A program made the translations under genes and the position numbers. Of a stretch of 64,000 nt of DNA, positions 54,423-64,000 are shown piece after piece; positions within the stretch are counted from its first letter, which is position 1; each line of letters starts with the position of its first letter. The notes beneath the pieces were generated by a model. It was not told the origin of the DNA. It did not search any database and worked only from the letters and a program-made list of their open reading frames with translations. The stretch spans positions 1-64,000 of the forward strand of contig CAVVEQ010000013.1 of the NCBI GenBank assembly GCA_963747315.1, in the 5' to 3' direction. Source of the DNA: CAVVEQ01 sp963747315. Its GTDB lineage: Bacteria; Chloroflexota; Anaerolineae; Anaerolineales; Anaerolineaceae.

Positions 54423-56508
54423 CATTCAGCTTATCGAAGTCCCGGTCGCAGGAATGGATTGCGCCGAGTGTACCAACCACGTCCGCCATGCCCTGGAGAA
54501 AATTCCCGGAGTGCAATCCGTGGATGTGATGCTTTCCTCCGAAAAGGCTATCATTCGCGCGGAGCCAGGCAGGGTGGAGATGAGCCAGATCCGCTCCGCG
54601 GTTGTTTCTGCGGGATATACCGTCCCTGAAAACACAAACGGGAAGAACCAGCCCGCGGAAAACTTCAGCCGAAAGGTCTTCACCGTTTTCGCCCTTATTA
54701 CTGGTGCTCTTCTTTTCATTATCGTGGTTGGAGAATGGCTCGGTTTATTTGAAACTCTGACTGATTACATTCCACGCGCAGTCGGATCAGCCATCGTCCT
54801 GCTGGTTGGCGCACCGCTCTTCCTGGATGTATTCAAAGCTGCGGTAAATCGGCAGGTTACCTCCCGCACCCTGATGACCCTTGGTGTGGCAGCCTCGCTC
54901 CTGATAGGTGAATGGCCGACTGCCGGGGTGCTGGTTTTCATGATGTACGTTGGCAACTACGTGGAATCGTTCACGGCCGATCAATCCAGGCGGGCGATAA
55001 AGGATCTAACGGTCATGCTGCCCCAAACCGCCAGGGTGGAGCGGGACGGTAAGGAGGAAATGATCCCTGTGACCGGTGTGGACGTGGGTACGACCGTGGT
55101 CGTCCGGCCAGGCGAGAAGATCCCGGTCGATGGAACCGTATTGACTGGCAACGCCCAGGTGAACCAGGCGGCTTTGACCGGTGAATCCATGCCTGTTGAG
55201 ATCGGACCAGGCACTGCGGTTTATGCTGCTACGCTCTTACAAGCGGGATCGGTTCGTTTACAAGCCACGCACATCGGCAGAGATACGGCTTTTGGACGTA
55301 TCGTTCACCTCGTGGAAGAGGCTGAGGCTAAGAAGGGTACGATTCAGAAGTTCGCAGATAAATTCTCCGGTTACTACTTGCCCGTGGTTTCTGGGATAGC
55401 TCTGCTAACACTTATCCTTGGCCGGGATGTGAACGCGGCTGTGGCCGTTCTGGCGGTAGCTTGTTCCTGCTCAATCGCACTTGCCACACCCATCTCGATG
55501 ATGGCGTCGATCGGCGCTGCGGCGAAACGCGGCCTGATGATCAAAGGCGGGATTGTCCTGGAAACACTTTCCACTGTGGATACCCTCTTGATCGATAAGA
55601 CTGGTACGCTAACCCTCGGTAAACCGGAATTAACTGAAATAATCTGCCTGAATGGTTCCTCTGAAAACGAAATCCTCACCCTTGCTGCTTCAGCTGAACG
55701 TTATTCCGAACACCCGCTCGCAGGGGCGATCCGTGAAGCTGCCAGAAAGCGTTCGCTTTCTTTGGCCGTGCCTGAGAACTTCCAAAATCAGGCCGGGATC
55801 GGGTTGACTGCCAAGGTCACCGGGCACGAGATCCGGTTGGGTTCCCGTTTGGTGCTCAACGGATTGGATAAGCCTGCCGCAGCCGCAGAGCTGGAATCTG
55901 CAGGCCAGACGGTATTATATGTTTTCCGGGACAATCTATTGATCGGATTACTTGGGTTGGCGGATACATTGCGCGGGGATGTGCCGGAGGCGATTAAGCA
56001 GCTGCAAGAGATGGGAATCCAGCAAATCGAGATCCTCACCGGGGATAACAACGCAACCGCTGCGCAAGTGGCTGCCCGACTGGGGGTTGGATACCGTGCG
56101 GAGTTACTACCCGAGGATAAGATAACCATTGTGCGGGAATACCAGGAAAGGGGGAAGCGGGTGGCGATGGTGGGGGATGGCATCAATGACGCGCCAGCGC
56201 TCGCTCAGGCGGACGTCGGCATTGCCCTGGCTTCTTCCGGTTCGGATATCGCGCTGGAGGCCGCCGATATCGCTATCCTGCGGGCAGACTGGACGCTCGT
56301 GCCTGAAGTATTTGCGATCGCGCGGAGAACCATGCGGGTTGTTCGCGGGAATCTGCTTTTCGCCGGGTTCTACAACGTGATCGGGATCAGCCTGGCCGCG
56401 CTGGGTTTTCTGCCCCCTGCTCTGGCAGCAACCCTGCAGATCATCCCCGATCTCGGTATTTTGGGGAATTCCTCGCGATTGCTCAAGCAAAAACCAATAT
56501 CAAAATAA
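54415..56508 (+). CDS. P1B-type heavy-metal-exporting ATPase with unusual CSC motif
   Basis: 697 residues. N-terminal HMA domain with GMDCAECTNHV (Cys16, Cys19), then membrane helices, actuator TGES, membrane motif at 350-352, phosphorylation site DKTGTLTLG (Asp394), SEHPLAGAI and GDGINDAPAL. In helix 6 the metal motif is ACSCSIALATP, i.e. C-S-C instead of the C-P-C typical of Cd/Zn/Pb and Cu pumps. The DNA shows three clear codons there (55462-55470). The regulator upstream points to Cd, Zn or Pb export. There is no second metal-binding domain. Confidence 0.92.
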   Translation: MDNIQLIEVPVAGMDCAECTNHVRHALEKIPGVQSVDVMLSSEKAIIRAEPGRVEMSQIRSAVVSAGYTVPENTNGKNQPAENFSRKVFTVFALITGALLFIIVVGEWLGLFETLTDYIPRAVGSAIVLLVGAPLFLDVFKAAVNRQVTSRTLMTLGVAASLLIGEWPTAGVLVFMMYVGNYVESFTADQSRRAIKDLTVMLPQTARVERDGKEEMIPVTGVDVGTTVVVRPGEKIPVDGTVLTGNAQVNQAALTGESMPVEIGPGTAVYAATLLQAGSVRLQATHIGRDTAFGRIVHLVEEAEAKKGTIQKFADKFSGYYLPVVSGIALLTLILGRDVNAAVAVLAVACSCSIALATPISMMASIGAAAKRGLMIKGGIVLETLSTVDTLLIDKTGTLTLGKPELTEIICLNGSSENEILTLAASAERYSEHPLAGAIREAARKRSLSLAVPENFQNQAGIGLTAKVTGHEIRLGSRLVLNGLDKPAAAAELESAGQTVLYVFRDNLLIGLLGLADTLRGDVPEAIKQLQEMGIQQIEILTGDNNATAAQVAARLGVGYRAELLPEDKITIVREYQERGKRVAMVGDGINDAPALAQADVGIALASSGSDIALEAADIAILRADWTLVPEVFAIARRTMRVVRGNLLFAGFYNVIGISLAALGFLPPALAATLQIIPDLGILGNSSRLLKQKPISK

Positions 56509-56510
56509 AA

Positions 56511-56531
56511 AGATCCCGGCTTGCGGGATCT
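56511..56531 (-). terminator. Terminator of the PP2C/propeller gene
   Basis: Arms AGATCCCG and CGGGATCT with a five-base loop, followed by TTTTTATTTT on the minus strand. It lies two bases past the P1B ATPase stop and could also serve that gene weakly. Confidence 0.75.
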
Positions 56532-56551
56532 ATGATGAACACAACCAGGGA

Positions 56552-58826
56552 TCAAGGCATCCGCGCGTAATATAGCTCATCTCCGTATACAAGGAATACC
56601 ACCTGTTCGGGCGAGACGGTGAATGCGGTGGGTTTGGAACGAGGAAGGTCATATCCCTGGGCAGCAGCGATTTGCAGGACCCGGTAGAGATTCAGCTGAA
56701 CCCCGAATTTATACAGAGCGGGAGAATTCTTATCCAGGATGTGTAACGCTGAGTCGGGCAGCTCGGTGAACGCCAATTGCGAAAATCCCAAACCGTTCAA
56801 CGGCAGCGCTTGTGGGCTTCCTGTCCTCATATCTTCATAGACCGCGGGGTTGGTACAGGTCGATTCTTTCCAGTCCACACGACTGTAGACGCAATGGACC
56901 ATCATATTGTTTTTTAGAAGCAAGAAAAGATCATCCGTGCTTACCGCCAGGTCGACATAATCGCCACCGTTATTTTGGGCTGCCAGATCGAAAAACTGGG
57001 AGGGCGATTGGCTGTATTCGAAGGACCGGTCCTTTTCTCCACTTCGGTATCGCCAAACCCGGCCGCTGCCGGAATCCAACACATATAAAACACCATCATT
57101 AAGAGTGATGGCTTTGATGCGATTCCAGTTCACTTTGGGACGCGGCAGCGGTTTGGAGGTTGGGTTGGCTTTGGGTGCGCAATAAACCGCGTTTCCAAAT
57201 TCATCCACACCGATGATTGACGCTCCCCCACTGACACCAGGCTGCACCTGGATATTGTTCGGGGGCAGGGCGGCAATATCCACCAGCTTGCCAATAAATC
57301 CACCCGGACCGCAGGTGAACGCAAAATCGACCTGGTAGGTCTCCGAATTTTTCCTGGTTACCCGCGAAACCTGCCCGGTGGGAGCATCCAGGAGGTACAC
57401 GTCCTGATCCCGGGTGACCACCCGGCTGATCCGGGAGGTTTTGGGTATGGAGGAAGAAAGAGCCGGAATCATTGCCAGGCGGGAAACGCCTTTGAGCGAA
57501 TCCATAGCGGCGGCTACCTGGGCTCGAAGCGCGCTAGAATCTTCTGTGGTTCCGTAACTTTCCGCTTTCTTCAGCCATTCGTCCGCCTGGGTCCAGTATT
57601 CGGTCTGCAACTCCCGGGTTTTTTCCTTGGAGGCAAGGCCAGCGTAATATTGGGCAACTTCCATATTGATCACATGCTGTTCGCCCCGGCCGCTGCGCAG
57701 ATAAATGGTGATACCCACTGCCACCACCACGATCGGTATCGCGATGGCGGCGAAGAGCATTGTGCTCTGCGGGATTGCCGGAGATTTTTCGGTGATCCCA
57801 GGCAGCATCCTCGCAAGAAACAGGCGCAAACCGGATGCGGCTTTCTGCCTTTGCGGCTCACCCTCAACCCAGGCATTGGCAGCTTTGATCCCGGCTTTTT
57901 TCATCCAGGTGGGACGGTTTTGAGAGAAGTTTTCCCAGGAGGTTTTCATCCTGACGAAGATGCCATTTCTTCTTACAAGGGAAGGATCTTTTCCGGTTTT
58001 TTTGGGGTTTTGCTTACCCTCTTCAGGAGGATTCTGCGGCAAAGCCTGCGGTGAAATGGCCGGTTCACGCCTGATCGAGCCAGATTGCGATCCGGTTGCC
58101 GGTACGCTGGCTGTGGGGGGTGTGACCGGAGCCAGCGACATCCGGTGACGGACAAGCTGCCCCTTGCCGGGTGTTATCCGGATAATTCCTGCAGATACAT
58201 CCGGTCCGCCTTCCCGCACCAGCACTCTTATACATTTCTTCAAATCCCAGTCCGGATGTTTGCGGAAGCACGGATTCGGTCCAGCCAGCAGGGATTGTAG
58301 GAGAAAAGAGAAGAATATCCCCGGGGAGCAGCGTTGATTGAGCGAAGCGTAATTGCACGGAGCGGCCCACCCCCAAACCGGTTTGGGCGGCTGTATCTCC
58401 CCCGAATTTCTCCACTCCCCCCGGACGGACGATCAGGCAGGCAGACTGACCTGCGCAAGCGTTGAAGAAAAGATCACCCCTGATAACAAGAATGTTCAAG
58501 CCTGCTGTACAGGGTGCTTTGCTGGGGTATAGATTCTTATTGATATCGATGAAATAGGTATTCAGAAAATCGGCCGCCTCGGTGAGGGCAGATGTGATCG
58601 ACCCTGCGCTCTTGTAAAACCGCTCAGCCGCGGCATTTAAAAGGTCTGCGATTCTGTTTGTAGAAAGGGCTTCATCCGTGCCGATTGGGCTAATATGGAT
58701 TACCAGGGCATCCCGGTCGCGCCCGCGGGCGGTTCGCTTTGGCGGGGTTGCGGCGAAGAGGCCTGGCAGATCGGGGAGGATTTGCCCTGCGGAACGGTTC
58801 AGGCTAGATAAATGAATATCGATCAT
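56552..58826 (-). CDS. PP2C-like domain fused to a membrane-anchored propeller-type region (frameshift near 58230)
   Basis: About 757 residues once repaired. The N-terminal 195 residues follow the PPM/PP2C fold (LVIHISPIGTDEAL, NILVIRGDLFFNACAG, LLPGDILLFSP), but the metal Asp residues are not kept: the usual GDSRAY-like spot reads AGQSACLI. One extra base near 58230 moves the frame, and the reading goes on as RVLVREGGPDVSAGIIRI, a Pro-rich linker, one membrane helix (AIAIPIVVVAVGITIYLR) and a C-terminal half with propeller-like repeats (GVLYVLDSGSGRVWRY, SALHILDKNSPALYKFG). A pseudophosphatase sensor is my best reading. Confidence 0.65.
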
Positions 58827-58970
58827 TAAAAGAGATACCTGTCTATGGCTTTGAATTCAATCCGGTGGTTCATTCGGTGAGGATTTTAGTGCATTATTTA
58901 TGCCAGCGCAGAATATTTGCTGAATGCGGCGTGCAATTCATCTATAATTCATACAGGTCTCAAGATCTAA

Positions 58971-60963
58971 ATGGATAAAAAACGCAGCAATAATCTATTC
59001 GGAATAATCGCCATCGCCTGGTTGTTCGTCATCGTTCTTGGTTATTACGTGTACCATAAGCCCTTCACTTCAGAAATGGTGGGTAGCCTGGCACAGGCAG
59101 CCTGGAGGGTGGTGTTGGCATTCCTGGTCATTGCCATCTGCGGTGGTGCGGGAAAAAGGTTCATCCCGCTGGAGGATCATCATCCCCTCGCAAAACTGAG
59201 CGTCCAGGCTGGTTTCGGGTTGGGGTTGTTGTCGATCCTGATAATGCTTGTCGGTCTGGTTGGTGGATTCCAGACCTTGACATTCGCCCTGCTCCTCCTG
59301 GGGTTGGCCATATTACTCCGGCGAAATATCCTTGCCTGGATGGGTCAGTGGACTGGATTGGTTACCTTCTGGAAGGAGAGCAGCCGGTTTTGGAAGATCT
59401 GCGGCGGGATGGCGATCGCAATCCTTGGGTTTGGACTATTGACCGCTCTGGCGCCGCCCATTAAATATGATGCACTGATGTATCACCTGACGATGCCGCA
59501 AGCATACCTCCGGACGGGAAGTTTCTCCTACCTGCCCTGGATCGTTATGACCGGGATGCCCCAGGCGACCGAGATGCTTTACACCCTGGCGATGGCACTT
59601 GGTGGGGGGCAGGGAGCAGCGGTGCTGGGCTGGTCTTTTTCCTTTCTTGCCTTGCTGGGGTTGGCAGGATTTGCCCGCACGAGGTTGGATAATCCAGCGG
59701 GTTGGGTTGCCCCAATCAGCCTGCTGGTGGGATTCACGTTCGCCATCTCCACAGCCTGGGCATACGTAGACTGGCTGGGATTATTCTTCGGTCTTTGCGC
59801 CATTATTTGCCTGGATGAATGGAGGGTATCCGGTAAACGCAGCACGCTTTTTTATGCAGGGCTATTTGCCGGATTCGTTTTCTCCACCAAATACACTGGC
59901 GGATCATTATCCATAGCGCTCTTCGGGGCTTTTTCCTGGCACTGCTATCAGCGAAGGGAAAAATTCTTTGATAAGCCTTCTTGTTCTGGCTGGCGGGGCG
60001 ATCCTGGCGGCCTTTCCCTGGCTGGCGAGGAATTGGGTGAACACCGGTAACCCGTTCTATCCGTTCTTGCTCCCAGGTGGCGCGATGGACGCAGTTCGGA
60101 TCGGTGTCTACCAGGGACTCTCCGCCTGGGGGGATTGGCGGGATATCTTCCTGTTGCCAATCCGGGCTACTCTGATCGGGAGCGAAACTGCCGAAGGATA
60201 CAGTGTGTCTGCTGGTCCGCTCCTGCTCGGATTGGGCGCGCTTTCCTGGATAGGTTACCGGAATTTGACCTCGGCACAAAAAGCATCCCTTCAGAATGCC
60301 GCCTGGGTCGCATGCCTGGGCTTGGTTTTATGGGCTGTTGCCAACCAGGTGAGCGGTTATCTCATCCAGACCAGGATGTATTTTTCGATCTTCCCTGCTT
60401 TTGCCATACTGGCTGCGTTTGGTTATTTTGGGGTCAGCCGGCTGGAAATTCCGGGCTTACGAATGGGAAGGATTCTCCAGGCAGTGATCATCCTGGTGTT
60501 AGGTTTGAATACACTTGAAGTGTTTCAAGCCTTCAACCGGGCTGGGGTGCTGCCTCTTATCACCGGTCTACAGAATGAAAAACAATACCGGGAAAATAAC
60601 CTGGGCTGGTTCAGCGTAGCGATGGAGGATCTCCAGCAGCTTCCTGAGGGGGAAAAAGCGCTTTTGATTTACGAGCCGCGCGGTTATTATTGTTCCCCCA
60701 AGTGCGACCCTGATGAGATCCTCGACCGGTGGAAACACGACCTGGCGGTATTAAAGGGTCCGGTTTCCATCCTTGAATCGTGGAGGAACCAGGGATTCAC
60801 CCACATCCTTTACAATAGCGCAGGAGCTGAATTCCTCCGCGAAAATCCGGATCCGCATCACCCGGTGTCGGAACTGGATCAACTGGAGGCGTTCCTCGAA
60901 TCGCTTCAACTGGTCAGGGAATACGGTGGGTCCTATCGTCTTTACCGTATACCACAGGAATAA
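58971..60963 (+). CDS. GT-C-like polytopic membrane protein (frameshift near 59967)
   Basis: About 663 residues once repaired, with 12-13 hydrophobic segments. The segment PPIKYDALMYHLTMPQAYL has an acidic residue in the place of the catalytic Asp of GT-C glycosyltransferases and oligosaccharide-lipid transferases. The frame from 58971 reads to YQRREKF; one extra T near 59967 moves it to ISLLVLAGGAILAAFP and the rest, ending at 60963. The C-terminal soluble part includes a CSPKCDPDEI segment. Polymer or protein glycosylation is plausible, not shown. Confidence 0.7.
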
Positions 60964-60975
60964 CTGGAGGCAATT

Positions 60976-63354
60976 ATGACTGACATGGAAGGCTTCTTCC
61001 TCGGGAAACAATACGACCTTTCCAAGGGGACTGCGCTGGATCAACCGGTCATTTATGACCCGGCAGATCTCACCACGCACGCCATCGTCACCGGGATGAC
61101 AGGCTCAGGAAAGACCGGACTCTGTATCGCACTGATGGAAGAAGCAGCCCTGAAGGGCATCCCCGCGCTGATCATAGACCCGAAGGGCGATCTGACCAAC
61201 CTGCTGTTGCATTTCCCAGATCTGCTGCCTCAGGATTTTGAACCCTGGATTGATCCAGAGATCGCCCGGCGCGCGAAGCAGACGGTTCCCCAGGCAGGGG
61301 AGGCAGCTGCAGCAAACTGGAGGAAGGGGCTGGAAAGCTGGAACCTGGGGAAGGAACAGCTCCAGGCGTTGAAAGATTCGGTGGATTTTACGGTCTTTAC
61401 CCCGGGATCCTCTGCCGGGGAGAGTGTGAACATTCTCTCGTCGTTTGAAGCCCCGGCTATGCCCTGGCAGGAGAACCGGGAGTTGCTGCGCGAAAAGATC
61501 GCCAGCATCGTGACCGCGCTGCTTGGGCTTGTTGGCTTGAAGGATATCGATCCCTTACGCTCGAAGGAACACATCCTGCTTTCTTCTCTTCTTGAAGAAG
61601 CCTGGAGCAATGGAAAAGGGCTGGATCTACCCTCCCTGATCCTGCAAACTCAAAAACCTCCCTTTGACCGCCTTGGGGCATTCCCGGTGGATTCGTTTTT
61701 CCCGGAAAAGGAGCGGATGGAATTGGCGCTGCTGCTGAACAGCTTCCTGGCATCCCCTTCCTTCGAAACCTGGCAGGAAGGCACCCCGCTGGATATACAG
61801 CAGCTTCTTTTCACACGAGAAGGCAAGCCGCGGCACAGCATTTTTTACCTGGCGCACCTGGATGACAACGAACGCATGTTTTTTGTCACCCTTCTTTTTA
61901 GCGCAGTGGAGAGTTGGATGTTCACCCAGCGTGGAACCGGAACGCTTCGGGCGATCCTTTATTTTGACGAAATCCTGGGTTACCTACCCCCGGTTGCCAG
62001 ACCGCCCTCCCATGCCCCATTGTTACGCCTGCTTAAGCAAGCCCGGGCTTTTGGAGTTGGTCTGTTGCTGGCAACACAGAACCCGGTGGACGTGGATTAC
62101 AAAGCGCTTTCAAACGCCGGCACCTGGTTGATCGGCCGATTGCAGACAGACCAGGATAAGCAGCGCTTGCTGGATGGATTGCAGAGTGCCAGCGGGGCAT
62201 TCGACCGGGCAGCTGCGGATAAGATCATTTCCGGGCTCGGCAAGCGGGTTTTCCTTCTTCACAACGTGCATGCCAAAACGCCGGTGGTCATCACCTCCCG
62301 CTGGGCGTTGAACTTCCTGGCTGGACCGCTTACGAGATTGCAGATCCCGGCACTAAACAAACTAGCCGGCAAGGAAAATAGCCAGGCAACCGCGCCTCTT
62401 GCTTCAACATTGAATACCAGCGAGACTTCCCAATCTACTGTTATTCCAGCAACAGAAAATCGGATTGGAGAATCATCCTCCACCAGACCGGTGGTGCCGG
62501 GAGGGGTGGACGAGTATTTCCTCCAGGGGGAAGTTGTTGAGCGGGGAAAGGTATATCAGCCTGAAGTTATCCTTCAGGCGCAGGTGCGATATTTTTCCAA
62601 GCAGTACGGGGTCAACCAGGTGGTTCGTAAAACCGCAATATTGACGGAAGCCCCCCAGGGGATGCCTCAGTGGGAGATGCTTATCCATGAGGGAATCGAC
62701 CCCGCCAGGCTGATACGCACCCCCCAACCGGACCTCAAGTTTATGCCACTGTCGGGATGGATCTCGACGAAGAAAAAGTTGGATGACTTGCAAAAGGATT
62801 TCAGTGATTGGATCTACCGCACAGGCGCAATGACAATTTATACGAATGAGGAATTGAAACTAGCCAGCCACCCGGGAGAATCAAAAGATGCGTTCCTGGC
62901 CCGCTGCCAGCAGGAAGCTACCCAGCAGAGTGGTGTTGAATTTGCGAAACGCAAGGCGGAATTTGACCGAAAAAGCCTGCCCCTGCGCCAACGTATCCAG
63001 GATCAGCAGCTTAAAGTTCAAAAGCTGGAGGGGCAAGCGACCTCGAGACAGCTGGAAATGGTGGCAAAAGGCGGGGAGGTTCTTCTCGGTTTATTCGGTG
63101 GACGGAAACGAAGCATTTCCTCCGGGGTGAGCAAATATCGAATGGCGGAAGAAGCAGCAGCCAATCTGAAGGACGCTAAGCAGGATTTGCAGAACCTCGA
63201 GGAGCAACTCCGGGTACTGGAACAAAGCCAACAAACGAGTTTGGGGACGGGATCTGACCTGGCAGGTTTGATCCGCGAGGTACCTATTTCACCACAGCAA
63301 CGTGATATTTACATGGAACTCGCAGGGATTCTTTGGGTCACACCAGGCAATTAA
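60976..63354 (+). CDS. HerA/FtsK-like DUF87 ATPase
   Basis: 792 residues. Walker A is GMTGSGKTG at residues 40-48, then IIDPKGDLTNLLL. Walker B is ILYFDEILGYLPP, and a sensor region follows with LLATQNPVDVDYKALSNAG and the arginine-rich GLGKRVFLLHNVHA. The C-terminal 250 residues include a long coiled coil (about 650-770) ending in a partner-like helix. HerA-type ATPases pump DNA or drive nuclease complexes; no NurA nuclease gene is beside it. ATG 60976 has GGAGG at 6 bases and lies 12 bases after the membrane gene. Confidence 0.85.
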   Translation: MTDMEGFFLGKQYDLSKGTALDQPVIYDPADLTTHAIVTGMTGSGKTGLCIALMEEAALKGIPALIIDPKGDLTNLLLHFPDLLPQDFEPWIDPEIARRAKQTVPQAGEAAAANWRKGLESWNLGKEQLQALKDSVDFTVFTPGSSAGESVNILSSFEAPAMPWQENRELLREKIASIVTALLGLVGLKDIDPLRSKEHILLSSLLEEAWSNGKGLDLPSLILQTQKPPFDRLGAFPVDSFFPEKERMELALLLNSFLASPSFETWQEGTPLDIQQLLFTREGKPRHSIFYLAHLDDNERMFFVTLLFSAVESWMFTQRGTGTLRAILYFDEILGYLPPVARPPSHAPLLRLLKQARAFGVGLLLATQNPVDVDYKALSNAGTWLIGRLQTDQDKQRLLDGLQSASGAFDRAAADKIISGLGKRVFLLHNVHAKTPVVITSRWALNFLAGPLTRLQIPALNKLAGKENSQATAPLASTLNTSETSQSTVIPATENRIGESSSTRPVVPGGVDEYFLQGEVVERGKVYQPEVILQAQVRYFSKQYGVNQVVRKTAILTEAPQGMPQWEMLIHEGIDPARLIRTPQPDLKFMPLSGWISTKKKLDDLQKDFSDWIYRTGAMTIYTNEELKLASHPGESKDAFLARCQQEATQQSGVEFAKRKAEFDRKSLPLRQRIQDQQLKVQKLEGQATSRQLEMVAKGGEVLLGLFGGRKRSISSGVSKYRMAEEAAANLKDAKQDLQNLEEQLRVLEQSQQTSLGTGSDLAGLIREVPISPQQRDIYMELAGILWVTPGN

Positions 63355-63366
63355 TAAAAATCAATC

Positions 63367-63392
63367 AAAACGGGCGATAAGCCCGTTTTTGT
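63367..63392. terminator. Bidirectional terminator between the HerA-like gene and recR
   Basis: Arms AAAACGGGC and GCCCGTTTT with loop GATAA, followed by T runs on both strands. It sits between convergent genes. Confidence 0.85.
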
Positions 63393-63393
63393 T

Positions 63394-64000
63394 TCAACTC
63401 ATTTCCTGCCGCCCTGCGAGCGCGCGCAGGAGCGTGTTCTGATCCGCGTATTCCAGATCGCCACCCATTGGTAGTCCGCGAGCCAGGCGGGTGAGGCGGA
63501 TATTGAATGGAGCCAATTGTTGCTTTAAGTACAGCGCTGTGGCATCGCCTTCCATACTAGGGTTGGTAGCCAGGATCACTTCCTGAACCCCCCCGGTTCT
63601 CACTCTTTCGATCAGCGGGCGGATGCGCAGGTCATCCGGACCGATTCCTTCGATGGGCGAGATGACCCCATGAAGGACATGGAATCGTCCGCTGAATCCG
63701 CCGGTTTGTTCAAGTACCAGGACGTCGATTGGTTCTTCCACGACACAAATGGTGGTTTCCGCGCGTTTCGGATTCGAACAAATTTCACATAACCCTGCAT
63801 CAGCCAGGGTGATATTGAAACATTGCGGGCAGAGCGCCGTGGCGGATTTCAGCTTTAAAAGCGCTTCTGCGAGCTGAAGCGAAATGCCTTCATCCCCGCG
63901 TAAAAGGTAGAATGCAAGGCGGGATGCGGTTTTAGGGCCGATACCCGGTAACCTCTCAAATGCTGCAATAACGTTTTGTACAGGTTCTGGGAGGATCGCC
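63394..64000 (-). CDS. recR: Recombination mediator protein RecR (5' end cut by the window edge)
   Basis: About 202 residues seen; only one or two residues of the N-terminus are missing. RecR loads RecA with RecF/RecO in gap repair. The helix-hairpin-helix region reads FERLPGIGPKTASRLAFYLL, the zinc finger is CPQCFNITLADAGLCEIC, and the Toprim part has VVEEPIDVLVLEQTG, GVISPIEGIGPDDL and ILATNPSMEGDATALYL. The frame is intact from 63394 to 64000. dnaX and the ebfC-like gene that often precede it lie beyond the window. Confidence 0.96.
   Translation of the reverse strand, partial: AILPEPVQNVIAAFERLPGIGPKTASRLAFYLLRGDEGISLQLAEALLKLKSATALCPQCFNITLADAGLCEICSNPKRAETTICVVEEPIDVLVLEQTGGFSGRFHVLHGVISPIEGIGPDDLRIRPLIERVRTGGVQEVILATNPSMEGDATALYLKQQLAPFNIRLTRLARGLPMGGDLEYADQNTLLRALAGRQEMS

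Noticed and set aside
1..64000. CRISPR arrays, insertion sequences, phage genes or a known defence island
   Set aside because: No regularly spaced repeats, transposase, integrase or Cas-type motifs were seen. The HerA-like ATPase alone is not enough to call a defence system.

Overview
The window looks like chromosomal DNA of a member of the Chloroflexota, most likely class Anaerolineae. This is an inference. It rests on the many lipoproteins with Thr/Pro-rich linkers, the BMP-type and sugar ABC importers, a CIRCE-controlled groESL operon, tRNA genes without an encoded CCA end, and the mix of sugar catabolism with arsenic and heavy-metal defence. No phage, transposase or CRISPR array was seen.

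Layout. 1-1.8 kb: edge of a lipoprotein gene, a gene remnant, tRNA-Arg(TCG) and a VIT/CCC1-like membrane protein. 1.9-7.3 kb: a four-gene BMP-type (nucleoside-like) ABC importer. 7.5-13.2 kb: MFS transporter and trmD, then a CcdA-like protein, DUF6325/SHOCT pair, K+ channel, META-domain protein and cupin. 13.3-17.7 kb: an arsenic operon in which ArsR, ArsC, ACR3, a thioredoxin and OsmC are joined by a GcvH-like lipoyl-carrier protein and two DGC-type cysteine proteins; this is the most unusual unit in the window. 17.7-25.3 kb: ferric-reductase-like protein with a possible 31-residue partner, MFS exporter, Rieske oxygenase, photolyase, zwf and pgl. 25.4-28.3 kb: propeller lipoprotein and CPBP protease. 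28.3-37.7 kb: a sugar-uptake and catabolism cluster (GPH symporter, DegT aminotransferase, cupin, FucI-like isomerase, URO-D-like enzyme, binding protein, two permeases, PAS protein). 37.9-42.3 kb: MscS channel, tyrosine phosphatase, DUF4256, tRNA-Glu(CTC) with a partial duplicate, and a GH13 glucosidase. 42.4-47.2 kb: groES-groEL and two paralogous TPR proteins. 47.3-53.9 kb: MFS, membrane protein, DUF362 ferredoxin-like protein, Ntn-hydrolase-like gene with an in-frame stop, epimerase, ArfB-like factor, patatin. 54.0-56.5 kb: ArsR-type regulator and a P1B metal ATPase. 56.5-64 kb: PP2C-like/propeller protein, GT-C-like membrane protein, HerA-like ATPase and recR (cut by the window end).

Quality note. 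About ten genes are intact in sequence but split by single-base shifts, several at short homopolymers, and one has an in-frame TGA. This pattern points to assembly or sequencing indels rather than mass pseudogenisation. Such genes are annotated here across their whole span with the shift positions stated.
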